From: Nevskia ramosa DSM 11499
GTDB lineage: Bacteria > Pseudomonadota > Gammaproteobacteria > Nevskiales > Nevskiaceae
NCBI RefSeq assembly: GCF_000420645.1
Contig: NZ_ATVI01000006.1
Coordinates: 558,001-622,000 of the forward strand
Direction of reading: 5' to 3'
Length of the DNA stretch: 64,000 nt
The translations under genes and the position numbers were made by a program. The notes under the pieces were generated by a model. The model had not been told where the DNA came from, made no database searches, and worked only from the letters and a program-made list of their open reading frames with translations. Positions 23,166 through 31,833 of the stretch are shown here, piece by piece (the first letter of the stretch is position 1; the number at the start of each line of letters is the position of its first letter).

Positions 23166-23826
23166 TGGGGTCTGCGGCAGGGGAGCGGGCGCGGAGTATA
23201 CCGCCGCCCATGCGAGGCCAAGCCCGTGCCCAAGGCAGACGCCAGACCAGCAGCACGGCGAGGATGGCGGCGTACAGCAGCGGTTCCGACAGGTCTTTCT
23301 TGACCAGCCAGAGGTAGTGCAGCACGCCGAGGATCGCCGCCGGATAGACCAGCCGATGAAGCATTTTCCAGCGCCGTTTCAGGCGCCGCTGCCAGCCATC
23401 GGTCGAGGTGATCGCCAGCGGCAGCAGGAACAGCCAGGCGGTGAAACCGACGGTGATGTACAGGCGCTTGACCAGATCCTCGCCGAGCTTCGCCAGTGCC
23501 TGAGCCGGCGCCAGAATGTTGAGATCGAAGACGATGTAGACGGCGAAATGCAGGCAGATGTAGGCGTAGGCCCACAAGCCGACGGTCCGCCGCAGTTTCA
23601 GCGGCCAGACCCAGCCGGTGAGGCTGCGCAGCGGCGTCATCGCCAGACTCAGCAGCAGGAAGCGCAGCGACCAGTCACCGAGCGCGTGCTCGAGGAACTC
23701 GATCGGATTGGCGCCGAGCCGGCCATTCAGCAGCCGCTCGACGAGCATCACCAGCGGCGTCAGCGCCAGCAGCCAGATCAGCGCTCGCGCCAGCCGCAGC
23801 CGGGTCACCGGACCGATGCTCATCAA
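23137..23826 (-). CDS. msrQ: MsrQ, heme b membrane subunit of the MsrPQ methionine sulfoxide reductase
   Basis: A 229-residue inner-membrane protein with about six helices of the ferric-reductase-like fold. Heme-ligand candidates are in [12 protein letters not shown] and [10 protein letters not shown], the usual MsrQ histidine positions. It feeds electrons from the respiratory chain to periplasmic MsrP. It overlaps msrP by 4 bp and rph by 29 bp. Confidence 0.94.
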   Translation of the reverse strand: MMSIGPVTRLRLARALIWLLALTPLVMLVERLLNGRLGANPIEFLEHALGDWSLRFLLLSLAMTPLRSLTGWVWPLKLRRTVGLWAYAYICLHFAVYIVFDLNILAPAQALAKLGEDLVKRLYITVGFTAWLFLLPLAITSTDGWQRRLKRRWKMLHRLVYPAAILGVLHYLWLVKKDLSEPLLYAAILAVLLVWRLPWARAWPRMGGGILRARSPAADPSDPSFKPRA

Positions 23827-24812
23827 TAGTTCTTGCGCAGGTCCATGCCGGCGTACAGCGAAGCCACTTCCGGATAGCCGTTGAACGGCAGGGTCGAGCG
23901 CCGGAACAGTTCGCCGAGGCGGCGTTCGCTGGCCTGACTCCAGCGCGGATGATCGACCGCCGGATTGACGTTCGCGTAAAAACCATATTCGTCAGGGCCG
24001 AGTTGATTCCAGGTGGTTTCCGGCTGGGTTTCGGTGAAGCGGATCCTGACGATCGACTTCACCCCCTTGAAGCCGTACTTCCAAGGGGTGATCAACCGCA
24101 GCGGCGCACCGTTCTGGTTCGGCAGCACCCGGCCGTAGAGCCCGACCACCATGAACGCCAGCGGGTGCATGGCTTCGTCGATACGCAGGGCTTCGCGGTA
24201 CGGATACTCCAGCACGCGGCGCTTGATCATCGGCATCTGCACCGGATCGGCAAGCGTGAAGAACTGCACGAACTTGGCTTTGGAGTTCGGCTTGAAGCGC
24301 TTGATCAGATCAGCCAGCGAAAAGCCGATCCAGGGCACGACGACGCTCCAGGCTTCGACGCAACGCATCCGGTAGACGCGTTCTTCAAGCTGCTGCGGCT
24401 TGATCAGATCATCGATGCCGAGCACGCCGGGGGCATCGCATTCGCCTTCGACGGTGACCGTCCACGGCCGGATTTTCAGGGTGCTCGCGTAGCTTGCCGG
24501 ATCGGATTTGTCGGTGCCGAACTCGTAATAGTTGTTGTACTGGGTGATGTCTTCGTAGCTGCAGAGCTTTTCGCCGCCGGCCATCTCCGTTTTCTTGCTG
24601 ACCTCGAGCGTCGCCAGGCCGGATTTGGCGGCGCCATCGGCAGCGGCGGCCTCGGCCTTTGGTGTTTCCTTGGCATCGCTGCAGGCGGACAAGGCCAGCC
24701 CGACCGTCGCAAGTCCCATCTTGGCGAGAAAGTGACGGCGATCCTGAAATACCGGCTCGGGCGTGATCTCGCTGGAAGCGATCGGAAACTCGGGGGCTAC
24801 GCGAATCAGCAT
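23823..24812 (-). CDS. msrP: MsrP, periplasmic molybdopterin methionine sulfoxide reductase
   Basis: About 329 residues from the ATG at 24812. A twin-arginine signal (RRHFLAKMG, Arg25-26) is followed by a hydrophobic stretch ending LSAC. The molybdenum-ligand cysteine lies in YRMRCVEAWSVVVPW. PRATYPR-like MsrP blocks, GAPLRLITPWKYGFKG and SIVRIRF, are present. The enzyme repairs oxidised methionine in envelope proteins. An in-frame start at 24881 would put 23 extra basic residues before the signal and is unlikely. It is divergent from sufE, with 88 bp between starts. Confidence 0.94.
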   Translation of the reverse strand: MLIRVAPEFPIASSEITPEPVFQDRRHFLAKMGLATVGLALSACSDAKETPKAEAAAADGAAKSGLATLEVSKKTEMAGGEKLCSYEDITQYNNYYEFGTDKSDPASYASTLKIRPWTVTVEGECDAPGVLGIDDLIKPQQLEERVYRMRCVEAWSVVVPWIGFSLADLIKRFKPNSKAKFVQFFTLADPVQMPMIKRRVLEYPYREALRIDEAMHPLAFMVVGLYGRVLPNQNGAPLRLITPWKYGFKGVKSIVRIRFTETQPETTWNQLGPDEYGFYANVNPAVDHPRWSQASERRLGELFRRSTLPFNGYPEVASLYAGMDLRKNY

Positions 24813-24900
24813 GGCGGTGGCTCGGGTCAGGCAGTGATGACGGTCTGACCGCAGCTTAACCAGCCGGTTTCGCCGTAACATGGTTCAGGTACGCGAAGAC

Positions 24901-25341
24901 ATGAAAGACGGACGCTTGAACACGCAAGACAACGAAGCGCTGCAGGAACTGGTCGATACCTTCGACATGCTCGGCGATTGGGAGGAGCGCTATCGCTACC
25001 TGATCGAACTCGGCCGCAAGTTGCCGGAGATGCCGGACGCCGAGCACAGCGAGATCAACAAGGTGCGCGGCTGCATGAGCCAGGTGTGGCTGGCCGGCGA
25101 AGTCGGGGACGATTCCCGCCTGCATCTGCGCGGTGATTCCGACGCCCACATCGTCAAGGGCCTGATCGCGCTGATCCTGGCGCTGACCGATGGCCGCACC
25201 GCGCAACAGGTACTCGATACCGACATCAAGGCCGCGTTCACGCAGCTGGGCCTGGAAAGCCATCTGTCGATGAACCGCCGCAATGGCTTCTACGCGATGG
25301 TCGAGCGCATCAAGGCGATGGCGGCCGAAGCGGCGAGGTAG
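24901..25341 (+). CDS. sufE: SufE-type cysteine desulfuration protein
   Basis: 146 residues from this ATG; an in-frame ATG at 24880 would add seven. SufE takes sulfur from SufS on Cys58 (KVRGCMSQVWL), the family's reactive cysteine in its usual context. NRRNGFYAMVERIK near the C-terminus is also typical. No other suf genes are nearby, so this may be a stand-alone SufE or CsdE. The stop codon overlaps one arm of a large inverted repeat. Confidence 0.92.
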   Translation: MKDGRLNTQDNEALQELVDTFDMLGDWEERYRYLIELGRKLPEMPDAEHSEINKVRGCMSQVWLAGEVGDDSRLHLRGDSDAHIVKGLIALILALTDGRTAQQVLDTDIKAAFTQLGLESHLSMNRRNGFYAMVERIKAMAAEAAR

Positions 25342-25401
25342 GGCGGGCCGCGCCCCCTGTTCCTTGATGCGCTGACGGCGCCGGCAGGCAAGGCCCGCCC
25401 T
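25340..25401. repeat. Long-loop inverted repeat after sufE
   Basis: AGGGCGGGCC (25340-25349) and GGCCCGCCCT (25392-25401) form perfect 10-bp arms around 42 bases. The left arm overlaps the sufE stop. The AGGGCGGG core is shared with the REP copies near 44.7 and 45.4 kb, but the loop differs, so it may be another subtype or a terminator without a U-run. Confidence 0.5.
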
Positions 25402-25472
25402 GCGGAATCACCGGCGACACAAGGCGCTCACGGATCGGCGGGTAGAATCGACGGGACTACCGGAGTAACCCC

Positions 25473-26426
25473 ATGTCGATCTTTGCGCTGGCGCTGCTCG
25501 CATTCGCCCTTGTCACGCTGTTCAAGGCCGTGGTCACGGTGCCGCAAGGCACGGAATACACGATCGAACGCTTCGGCAAGTACCGCGCAACGTTCACGCC
25601 CGGCCTGCAGTGGCTGGTGCCCTTCGTCGATCGCATCGGCCGCAGGCTGTCGATGATGGAGCAGGTTCTCGACGTGCCGTCGCAGGAAGTGATCACCAAG
25701 GACAACGCCATGGTCGGCGTTGATGGCGTGGTGTTCTATCAGGTGCTCGACGCCGCCCGCGCTGCCTACGAAGTGCAGAACCTGCAGTACGCGATCCTCA
25801 ACCTGACCCAGACCAATCTGCGCACGGTGATGGGCTCGATGGATCTCGACGAGCTGCTCAGCCAGCGCGATCACATCAACACGCGGCTGCTGGCGGTGGT
25901 CGATCAGGCGACCTCGCCCTGGGGCATCAAGGTCACCCGCATCGAGATCAAGGACATCCGGCCGCCGATGGATCTGGTCGAAAGCATGGGCCGGCAGATG
26001 AAGGCCGAGCGCGACAAGCGCGCCTCGATCCTCGAAGCCGAAGGCATGAAGCAGAGCGCGATCCTCAAGGCCCAGGGCGCGCAGCAGGCGCAGATCCTGT
26101 CCGCCGAAGGCATGAAGCAACAGGCGATCCTCGACGCCGAAGGCCGCAAGGAAGCCGCGTTCCGCGATGCCGAAGCCCGCGAGCGCCAGGCCGAAGCCGA
26201 AGCCAATGCAACCGCGCGCGTCTCCGCCGCCATCGCCCAGGGCGACGTGCAGGCGATCAACTACTTCGTCGCCACCAAGTACATCGAAGCCCTGAAGGAC
26301 ATCGCCACCAGCCCGAACCAGAAGCTGGTGTTCATGCCGCTGGAAGCCGCCAGCGTGATCGGCGCGATCGGCGGCATTGCCGATCTCGCGAAAGCAGCGT
26401 CGTCGCAAGCCACCACCAAGTACTGA
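25473..26426 (+). CDS. qmcA: SPFH/stomatin-like membrane protein (QmcA type)
   Basis: 317 residues with one N-terminal membrane helix (2-20), an SPFH/PHB domain (GTEYTIERFGKYRATFTPGL onward) and a long Ala/Glu/Gln-rich coiled coil (about 175-260) with repeats of EGMKQ. These proteins form ring-like oligomers in lipid domains and support membrane protease quality control. CGGAG lies 9 bases upstream. The gene is followed by its usual NfeD partner. Confidence 0.93.
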   Translation: MSIFALALLAFALVTLFKAVVTVPQGTEYTIERFGKYRATFTPGLQWLVPFVDRIGRRLSMMEQVLDVPSQEVITKDNAMVGVDGVVFYQVLDAARAAYEVQNLQYAILNLTQTNLRTVMGSMDLDELLSQRDHINTRLLAVVDQATSPWGIKVTRIEIKDIRPPMDLVESMGRQMKAERDKRASILEAEGMKQSAILKAQGAQQAQILSAEGMKQQAILDAEGRKEAAFRDAEARERQAEAEANATARVSAAIAQGDVQAINYFVATKYIEALKDIATSPNQKLVFMPLEAASVIGAIGGIADLAKAASSQATTKY

Positions 26427-26451
26427 GTCGCCTCGAACGGGAGCAAGACTC

Positions 26452-26922
26452 ATGGACGCAATCCTCAGCGACGGCTTCGTGTTCTGGCACTGGTGGGTGC
26501 TCGGCTTCCTGCTGCTGGTCGCCGAAATCCTGACGCCGGGCACCTTCTTCATGTGGATCGGCTTCGCCGCCTTCGTCACCGGCCTGGCCGCCTGGTTGAT
26601 CCCGGGCCTGAGCTGGGCCGGCGAGATCGTGATGTTCGCGGTGCTGTCGCTGGCGGCGGTGGTGTTGTGGCTGAAGTACCGGCCGCTGACCCGCAACGAT
26701 GCCGAAGACAACGGCCTGAACCAGCGCGGCCGGCACACCATCGGCCGCGAGCTGACCCTGGTGTCGGACATCGAGAACGGCATCGGCCAGGCGCGGCTCG
26801 ATGATTCCGTCTGGCGCGTATCCGGCCCGGCACTGAAGGCCGGAAGCCTGGTCAAAGTGATCGGCGCCGATGGCGCGACCCTGAAAGTTGAAGCACTACA
26901 CGTGGAGCCTCGTCATTCCTGA
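26452..26922 (+). CDS. NfeD-like membrane protein (partner of the SPFH protein)
   Basis: 156 residues from the ATG at 26452, which has GGAG upstream. Two or three membrane helices (about 10-70, with LGFLLLVAEILTPGTFFMWIG) are followed by a C-terminal OB-fold (GRELTLVSDIENGIGQARLDDSVWRV). The EILTPGTF motif is typical of short NfeD proteins such as E. coli YbbK, which acts with QmcA. It overlaps the next gene by 35 bp if that gene starts at TTG. Confidence 0.92.
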   Translation: MDAILSDGFVFWHWWVLGFLLLVAEILTPGTFFMWIGFAAFVTGLAAWLIPGLSWAGEIVMFAVLSLAAVVLWLKYRPLTRNDAEDNGLNQRGRHTIGRELTLVSDIENGIGQARLDDSVWRVSGPALKAGSLVKVIGADGATLKVEALHVEPRHS

Positions 26923-27673
26923 ACTTCAACCCCATTCGCCGGAACCGGATGCCGACGCCGATATCGCGCCCGCCGGCGAGCAGCGCGCCATCGCTGCGAT
27001 CCGCGAAGCGACCCACAATCTCTATAGCTTCGGCGAGGAACTGGTCCACAGCCTGACCCACGGCCTCGGCGCGCTGCTGGCGATCGTCGGCCTGTGCGTG
27101 CTGGTGGCGCGCTCGGTGCTCTACGGCGGCACCCGGGAACTGGTGGCCAGCAGCATCTTCGGCGCCGCGCTGATCCTGATGTACGCGGCCTCGACCTTGT
27201 TCCACAGCATTCCGATGCCACGGCCGAAGCACATCTTCCGGGTGCTCGACCACTGCCTGATCTATGTACTGATCGCCGGCACCTACACGCCGTACACCCT
27301 GCTGGCGCTGCGCGACAGCCCCTGGGGCATCGGCCTGTTCATTTTCGTCTGGGGCCTGGCCACGGTCGGCATCGTCTTCAAGATCTTCACCACCGGCCGC
27401 TTCGAATGGCTGTCGCTGGCGGTCTATCTGCTGATGGGCTGGTGCGGCGTGGTCGCCGGCAAATCGATGATCGCGGCGATTCCCGATGGCGGCCTGTGGC
27501 TGCTGCTGGCCGGTGGCCTGTCGTACAGCTTCGGCACCATCTTCTATGCCTCGACCCGCCTGCGTTATCACCATGCGATCTGGCATCTGTTCGTGCTTGC
27601 CGGCAGCATCTTTCATTACTTCAGCGTGCTGTTCTACGTCCTTCCAGGACCCAGCAATCCGGTGACGCCATGA
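26888..27673 (+). CDS. Hemolysin III family / TrhA-type membrane protein
   Basis: 261 residues with seven membrane helices of the PAQR/hemolysin III fold. Family motifs are EELVHSLTHGLGALLA, TLFHSIP, VLDHCLIYVLIAGTYTP and HHAIWHLFVLAGSIFHYFSV, whose His residues would bind metal. E. coli TrhA in this family affects membrane energetics. The start is uncertain: the TTG used here lacks a ribosome site and no ATG or GTG occurs before the first helix. A GGAG at 26905 is followed by an ATT codon 8 bases on. Confidence 0.88.
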   Translation: MKHYTWSLVIPELQPHSPEPDADADIAPAGEQRAIAAIREATHNLYSFGEELVHSLTHGLGALLAIVGLCVLVARSVLYGGTRELVASSIFGAALILMYAASTLFHSIPMPRPKHIFRVLDHCLIYVLIAGTYTPYTLLALRDSPWGIGLFIFVWGLATVGIVFKIFTTGRFEWLSLAVYLLMGWCGVVAGKSMIAAIPDGGLWLLLAGGLSYSFGTIFYASTRLRYHHAIWHLFVLAGSIFHYFSVLFYVLPGPSNPVTP

Positions 27674-28557
27674 GCAAGAAACCGATCGTCGACGACAGCC
27701 CTTATCTGGTGCCGGATGACGGCAGCTTCCGCGTCGACAAGGCGCGCACCGCGCCGCCGAAGAGTGCAGCGGACGACGACGTGCAGAAGGACCGGCTACG
27801 CGACGAGATCGCCAAGCTCGACGATCTGCAGAAGATCCTGTTCGCTCACGATCATCACTCCGTGTTGCTGGTGTTCCAGGCGATGGACGCCGCCGGCAAG
27901 GATTCGACGATTCGCGCCGTGCTGTCCGGCGTCAATCCGGCCGGCTGCCAGGTGCATGCCTTCAAGCGCCCGAGCAGCGAGGAGCTGGATCACGACTTCC
28001 TATGGCGCACCGCCTGCCGCCTGCCCGAGCGCGGCCGCATCGGTGTGTTCAATCGCAGCTACTACGAAGAAGTGCTGGCGGTGAAGGTGCATCCGCAGTT
28101 CCTCGACGCGCAGGGCTTGAGCACCGGCAAGCATCCGAAGAAATTCTGGAAGCAGCGCTACGCTTCGATCCGCGATCACGAGCGTCATCTGGCCCGCAAC
28201 GGCACGGTGATCCTCAAGTTCTGGCTCAACGTCTCCAAGGAAGAACAGCGCCAGCGCTTCCTCGCCCGCCTGAACGAACCGGAGAAGAACTGGAAGTTCG
28301 AAGCCGCCGACGTGGCCGAGCGCGAACACTGGGATGACTACATGCAGGCCTACGAAGACGCACTCAACGAAACCTCACGCCCCTGGGCGCCGTGGTACGC
28401 GATTCCCGCGGACTCGAAGCCGTACATGCGTGCAGCCGTTGCCGACATCATCGTTCGCACGCTGGAAAGCATGAACCTGCAATACCCGGTTTCGAGCGAT
28501 GAACAGCTGGCGCAATTCGCGGAACTGCGGAAACGGCTCGAGGACGAGTTCACCTAA
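27670..28557 (+). CDS. Polyphosphate:nucleotide phosphotransferase, PPK2 family
   Basis: 295 residues, with ATGA overlap to the previous gene. PPK2 enzymes use polyphosphate to phosphorylate nucleoside mono- or diphosphates. The Walker A variant MDAAGKDST is at 72-80, the lid residues KRPSSEELDHDFLWR follow, and Walker B is IGVFNRSYYEEVL. FWLNVSKEEQRQRF and APWYAIPADSKPY complete the family pattern. The single-domain length fits class I or III; ADP/AMP preference cannot be read reliably. Confidence 0.93.
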   Translation: MSKKPIVDDSPYLVPDDGSFRVDKARTAPPKSAADDDVQKDRLRDEIAKLDDLQKILFAHDHHSVLLVFQAMDAAGKDSTIRAVLSGVNPAGCQVHAFKRPSSEELDHDFLWRTACRLPERGRIGVFNRSYYEEVLAVKVHPQFLDAQGLSTGKHPKKFWKQRYASIRDHERHLARNGTVILKFWLNVSKEEQRQRFLARLNEPEKNWKFEAADVAEREHWDDYMQAYEDALNETSRPWAPWYAIPADSKPYMRAAVADIIVRTLESMNLQYPVSSDEQLAQFAELRKRLEDEFT

Positions 28558-28566
28558 GGCCTAGCT

Positions 28567-28593
28567 TGCAGATGGAATCGACATTCCACTGCA
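28567..28593. terminator. Hairpin between convergent ppk2 and mscS-like genes
   Basis: TGCAG-A-TGGAAT and ATTCCACTGCA pair over 11 bp with one bulged A and a CGAC loop. There is no T-run on either side, so it could be a weak bidirectional terminator or an mRNA-stabilising hairpin. Confidence 0.4.
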
Positions 28594-28623
28594 GGCTTTC
28601 AAGTATCTGAAATCGCCGACGAC

Positions 28624-29769
28624 TCAAGCCGCGTTGGGCGCGGTCGGCGTGGGCGAAGTGGCCGGCGTGTCGGCATCGGGCGGTGGCGGCGCCGATCCTT
28701 CCGGTGTCTGGCCTTTCATGATTTCGGCGCGCAGATGCGGCAGGTACAGAGGGAATTCACGCGCGATGAACGAGATCACGCCTTCGCGGACGCGGCAGCG
28801 CAGGTCGAAGTTTCGCCCCGAATCTGAAGAAGAAAGCAGCACGCGCAACTGCATCTGCGATTCGCTGGTATCGGTGACCTGCACGATGCCCACGCGGCCG
28901 TCCCAGTCCTTGTCCTGCTTGCACAGTCGCGTGACCTCGCTGCGGATCGGGTCCACCGGCAGACGGTAGTCGGCCCAGATCATCACGGTGCCGAGAATGT
29001 CCGAACTCTGGCGCGTCCAGTTCTGGAAGGGTTTCTCGATGAAGTACTGCAGCGGCACGATGAGCCGGCGCTGATCCCAGATCGCCACCACCACGTAGGT
29101 GCCGGTCGCTTCTTCCACTCGTCCCCATTCGCCTTCCAGCACCAGGACGTCGTCGATGCGGATCGGCTGCGTGAGCGCGAGTTGCAGACCGGCGAGCAGA
29201 TTGCCGAGCGCCGGCTTGGCAGCAAGACCGATCGCAAGACCCGCGATGCCTGCCGAGGCGAGCAGGCTGGTCCCCACCTGACGCACGCTGGGGAAGGTCA
29301 TCAGTGCAATCGATACGCCGAGAATCAGGATCACCACGTAGAGCGTGCGCGTGAGCACTCGTGCCTGCGTGAGCCGCGTGCGAGCGATCAGGTTGTCGGC
29401 GGCGTTGGCGTAGGGGTTGAGCTGAACGATGGCTTCGCCGGTCACGGCCACGCAGCGCAGCAGCAGCCAGGTCATCGCGCCGATCCACAGCACGCCGGTG
29501 GTATGCCGCAACGGGCCGATCAAAGGCAACTCGTCCGCAGCGGCCTGCCACACCAGCCCGAGCGCGGTAAATGCCGCCAGGGTCGTCACCGGCGTATTCG
29601 TGCGCCGGACGATCAAGCCCAGGATCGTGAGATGACTGGTGGCACGTGTTGCCGCCGCGCGCAGAAGGCGCATGACCAGCAGCACCACCAGCAGGGTTCC
29701 CGCAGCGGCAGTGCCGGTCAGCGCCCACGGCGGCGCCTCGTTACGCAGGTATTGAAGAAAATCTTGCAC
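28624..29769 (-). CDS. MscS-family mechanosensitive ion channel
   Basis: 381 residues. About four to five N-terminal helices precede the pore helix region LLASAGIAGLAIGLAAKPALGNLLAG, rich in Gly and Ala as in MscS TM3. The beta domain follows (IDDVLVLEGEWGRVEEATGTYVVV; WDQRRLIVPLQYFIEKPFQNWT). A Pro/Thr/Ala-rich tail ends the protein. The extra helices resemble the YbdG-like subgroup rather than the 286-residue MscS. Confidence 0.92.
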   Translation of the reverse strand: MQDFLQYLRNEAPPWALTGTAAAGTLLVVLLVMRLLRAAATRATSHLTILGLIVRRTNTPVTTLAAFTALGLVWQAAADELPLIGPLRHTTGVLWIGAMTWLLLRCVAVTGEAIVQLNPYANAADNLIARTRLTQARVLTRTLYVVILILGVSIALMTFPSVRQVGTSLLASAGIAGLAIGLAAKPALGNLLAGLQLALTQPIRIDDVLVLEGEWGRVEEATGTYVVVAIWDQRRLIVPLQYFIEKPFQNWTRQSSDILGTVMIWADYRLPVDPIRSEVTRLCKQDKDWDGRVGIVQVTDTSESQMQLRVLLSSSDSGRNFDLRCRVREGVISFIAREFPLYLPHLRAEIMKGQTPEGSAPPPPDADTPATSPTPTAPNAA

Positions 29770-29858
29770 GACGAGAATCCTTTCCCAGGCGGGTTGCGCT
29801 CACCTGCAGCCTTGCAGAGAGCGTGCCTGGATGATGGATTCCCGGGAGCCAATGCTTT

Positions 29859-29897
29859 CGGATCGTGCTCGGGCATCAGCGCCCCGACCACGATCCG
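29859..29897 (-). terminator. Strong hairpin after the SDR gene
   Basis: CGGATCGTG (29859-29867) pairs with CACGATCCG (29889-29897). After one mismatch the stem continues as TCGGG/CCCGA around a 9-base loop. It begins 10 bp after the SDR stop on the minus strand. No T-run follows, so termination is plausible but not certain. Confidence 0.45.
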
Positions 29898-29907
29898 AGC
29901 ACAAGGC

Positions 29908-30783
29908 TCAGCCTGCGGCGAAGTCGGTCGACAGTGCCAGCGCACGCCACTGGTTCAGTTCCTTCATCACGCTGGCGTTCTTGTTCTCGATGCGCGCCAC
30001 CGTATCGCTGCCCAGCGGCAGACGCACCGGCGGATTCTTTGAGTTCACCAGCTGCATCATCGCCACCGCGAGCATTGCCGGATCGCCCGGCTGCTGGTGA
30101 TTGTGGTCGGCCGCGAAGGCGCGCATCGCCCCGGCAGTGTCGTGATAGTCGCCGATGTTCTGCACAACCTTGACCAGCGAACTGTCGTCGAGAAAATCGG
30201 TACGGAAAAAACCGGGCTCGACCACGGTGACCTTGATGCCCAGCGGCGCCAGTTCGATCGCCAGGGATTCGCTGATGCCTTCGACCGCGAACTTGGTCGC
30301 GCAGTAAACGCCCCAGCCGGAGAACGCCGCCGAATAGCCACCGATCGACGACAGGTTGATCACGTGGCCGCTGCGCTGTTCGCGCATCTGAGGCAGCACC
30401 GCGCGGGTCACCGCCAGCAGGCCGAAGACATTGGTGGAGAACACCTTCTGCACTTCTTCGGCGCTGGCTTCCTCTACCGCGCCGAGCAGGCCGTAGCCAG
30501 CGTTGTTGACCAGCACGTCGATGCGGCCGAACTGCTTCAGGGCCTGCGCGACGGCCGCATGCACCTGATCGTCGCGGGTCACGTCGAGCGCGACCGGCAG
30601 CAGGCGCGGATGCTCGCCGAGGCGGGCGGTGACCGTCGCCGGGTTACGAGCCGTGGCGACTACCGCGTCGCCAGCGGCAAGGGCCTGCTCGGCGATCAGC
30701 GCGCCGAAACCGCGAGAGGCGCCGGTGATGAACCAGACGCGGGGCTGAGTGGTCGTCGCGGCCTTGGAATTGTCGTTGTTCAT
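29908..30783 (-). CDS. Short-chain dehydrogenase/reductase
   Basis: 291 residues of the classical SDR family: cofactor loop TGASRGFG near residues 20-27, NNAGYG near 92, catalytic Ser in INLSSIGGYSA and the Tyr-x3-Lys pair YCATKFAVEGISESLA. The basic residue after the glycine loop suggests NADP(H). The substrate is unknown. AGGAG lies upstream. It is divergent from a LysR gene, so it is a likely target of that regulator. Confidence 0.92.
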   Translation of the reverse strand: MNNDNSKAATTTQPRVWFITGASRGFGALIAEQALAAGDAVVATARNPATVTARLGEHPRLLPVALDVTRDDQVHAAVAQALKQFGRIDVLVNNAGYGLLGAVEEASAEEVQKVFSTNVFGLLAVTRAVLPQMREQRSGHVINLSSIGGYSAAFSGWGVYCATKFAVEGISESLAIELAPLGIKVTVVEPGFFRTDFLDDSSLVKVVQNIGDYHDTAGAMRAFAADHNHQQPGDPAMLAVAMMQLVNSKNPPVRLPLGSDTVARIENKNASVMKELNQWRALALSTDFAAG

Positions 30784-30860
30784 GGTGTTGCTCCTGGAGA
30801 GATTGCGAGGCCGGTTCGGGTGCCTTGCCGGGGTGCAAGCACGGTAGGCCTGAGGTACTG

Positions 30861-30889
30861 TTGAGACAATCAGTCCAGTTTTTGATGAT
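30861..30889 (+). promoter_or_regulatory. Candidate promoter of the LysR gene
   Basis: TTGAGA (30861-30866), a 17-bp spacer and GATGAT (30884-30889); each hexamer matches consensus at about 4 of 6 positions. It lies directly upstream of a perfect palindrome that ends at the start codon. Confidence 0.4.
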
Positions 30890-30890
30890 C

Positions 30891-30909
30891 TACTGAGATA
30901 TATTCAGTA
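30891..30909. promoter_or_regulatory. Candidate LysR-type operator
   Basis: A perfect inverted repeat, TACTGA-N7-TCAGTA, ends one base before the LysR ATG, in an AT-rich patch. A second looser dyad, ACTG-N10-CAGT, lies at 30857-30874. Divergent SDR/LysR genes commonly share such sites; the position suggests autorepression. Confidence 0.5.
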
Positions 30910-31815
30910 ATGAGCCGTCTTTCCCCGTCCGATCTGTCCGCCTTCCTGGCCGTTGCCCGCCATCGCAGCTTCCGCAAGGCGGCGGTGGAGCTGGGCGTGT
31001 CGCCGTCCGCGCTCAGCCATGCATTGAGAGTCATCGAAGAGCGCGTCGATCTGCGGCTCTTCAACCGCACCACGCGCAGCGTCGCCCTGACCGAGGCCGG
31101 CGAGCGTCTGTACGCCCGCGTGTTACCGGCCTTTCGCGACATCCAGGACGCACTCGAAGACCTCAACGCCCTGCGCGGCAAACCGGCCGGCACGCTGCGC
31201 ATCAACGCCGGCCGTGCCGCCGTGCAGCTGGCGCTGCTGCCGGTGGCGACCAAGTTCCTGCAGGCTTATCCGGATGTACGCCTCGAAATCGTCGTCGACG
31301 ATGGCCTGGTCGATATCGTCGGTGCCGGCTTCGACGCCGGCCTGCGTTTCGGCGAGACCCTGGCCGGCGACATGATCGCCCTGCCGATCGGCCCCCGGCA
31401 GCGCTCGGCGGTGGTCGCCACGCCGGAGCATTTCCAGCGCTACGGCATTCCGCAGACACCGCGCGATCTGGATGCCCATCCCTGCATCCGTCAGCGCTTC
31501 CTGAGCGGCGCGCTGTATCGCTGGGAATTCGAGCGCGGCGGCACCGAGCTGAGCATCGAGGTCGATGGCCGTCTGACGCTGACCGACTGGGACCTGGTGC
31601 TTGAAGCCGCACTCGCCGGCAATGGCCTGGCTTATCTGTTCGAAGCCCGCGTACTGCCGTGGATCGAGGAAGGCCGCCTGCAGCGCGTGCTCGCAGACTG
31701 GTGTCCCGACTATCCCGGCCTGTACCTGTACCACCCGAGCCGCCGCCAGCAGCCGGCAGCGCTGAAGGCGTTCATCGAGTTCGTCAAGGACGACAACGCG
31801 GAACGCGCCGGCTGA
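30910..31815 (+). CDS. LysR-family transcriptional regulator
   Basis: 301 residues: N-terminal winged HTH (LSAFLAVARHRSFRKAAVELGVSPSALS, about 6-35) and a periplasmic-binding-protein-like effector domain (about 90-295). It belongs to the large CrgA/DmlR-like group. The neighbouring divergent SDR is the likely target; the ligand is unknown. No ribosome site is visible and the leader would be very short. Confidence 0.93.
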   Translation: MSRLSPSDLSAFLAVARHRSFRKAAVELGVSPSALSHALRVIEERVDLRLFNRTTRSVALTEAGERLYARVLPAFRDIQDALEDLNALRGKPAGTLRINAGRAAVQLALLPVATKFLQAYPDVRLEIVVDDGLVDIVGAGFDAGLRFGETLAGDMIALPIGPRQRSAVVATPEHFQRYGIPQTPRDLDAHPCIRQRFLSGALYRWEFERGGTELSIEVDGRLTLTDWDLVLEAALAGNGLAYLFEARVLPWIEEGRLQRVLADWCPDYPGLYLYHPSRRQQPAALKAFIEFVKDDNAERAG

Positions 31816-31833
31816 ACGAGCGCACTTGTCGCC

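Noticed and set aside
25443-25448. TAGAAT as a -10 element for the SPFH gene
   Set aside because: No -35 match at normal spacing; not enough to call a promoter.
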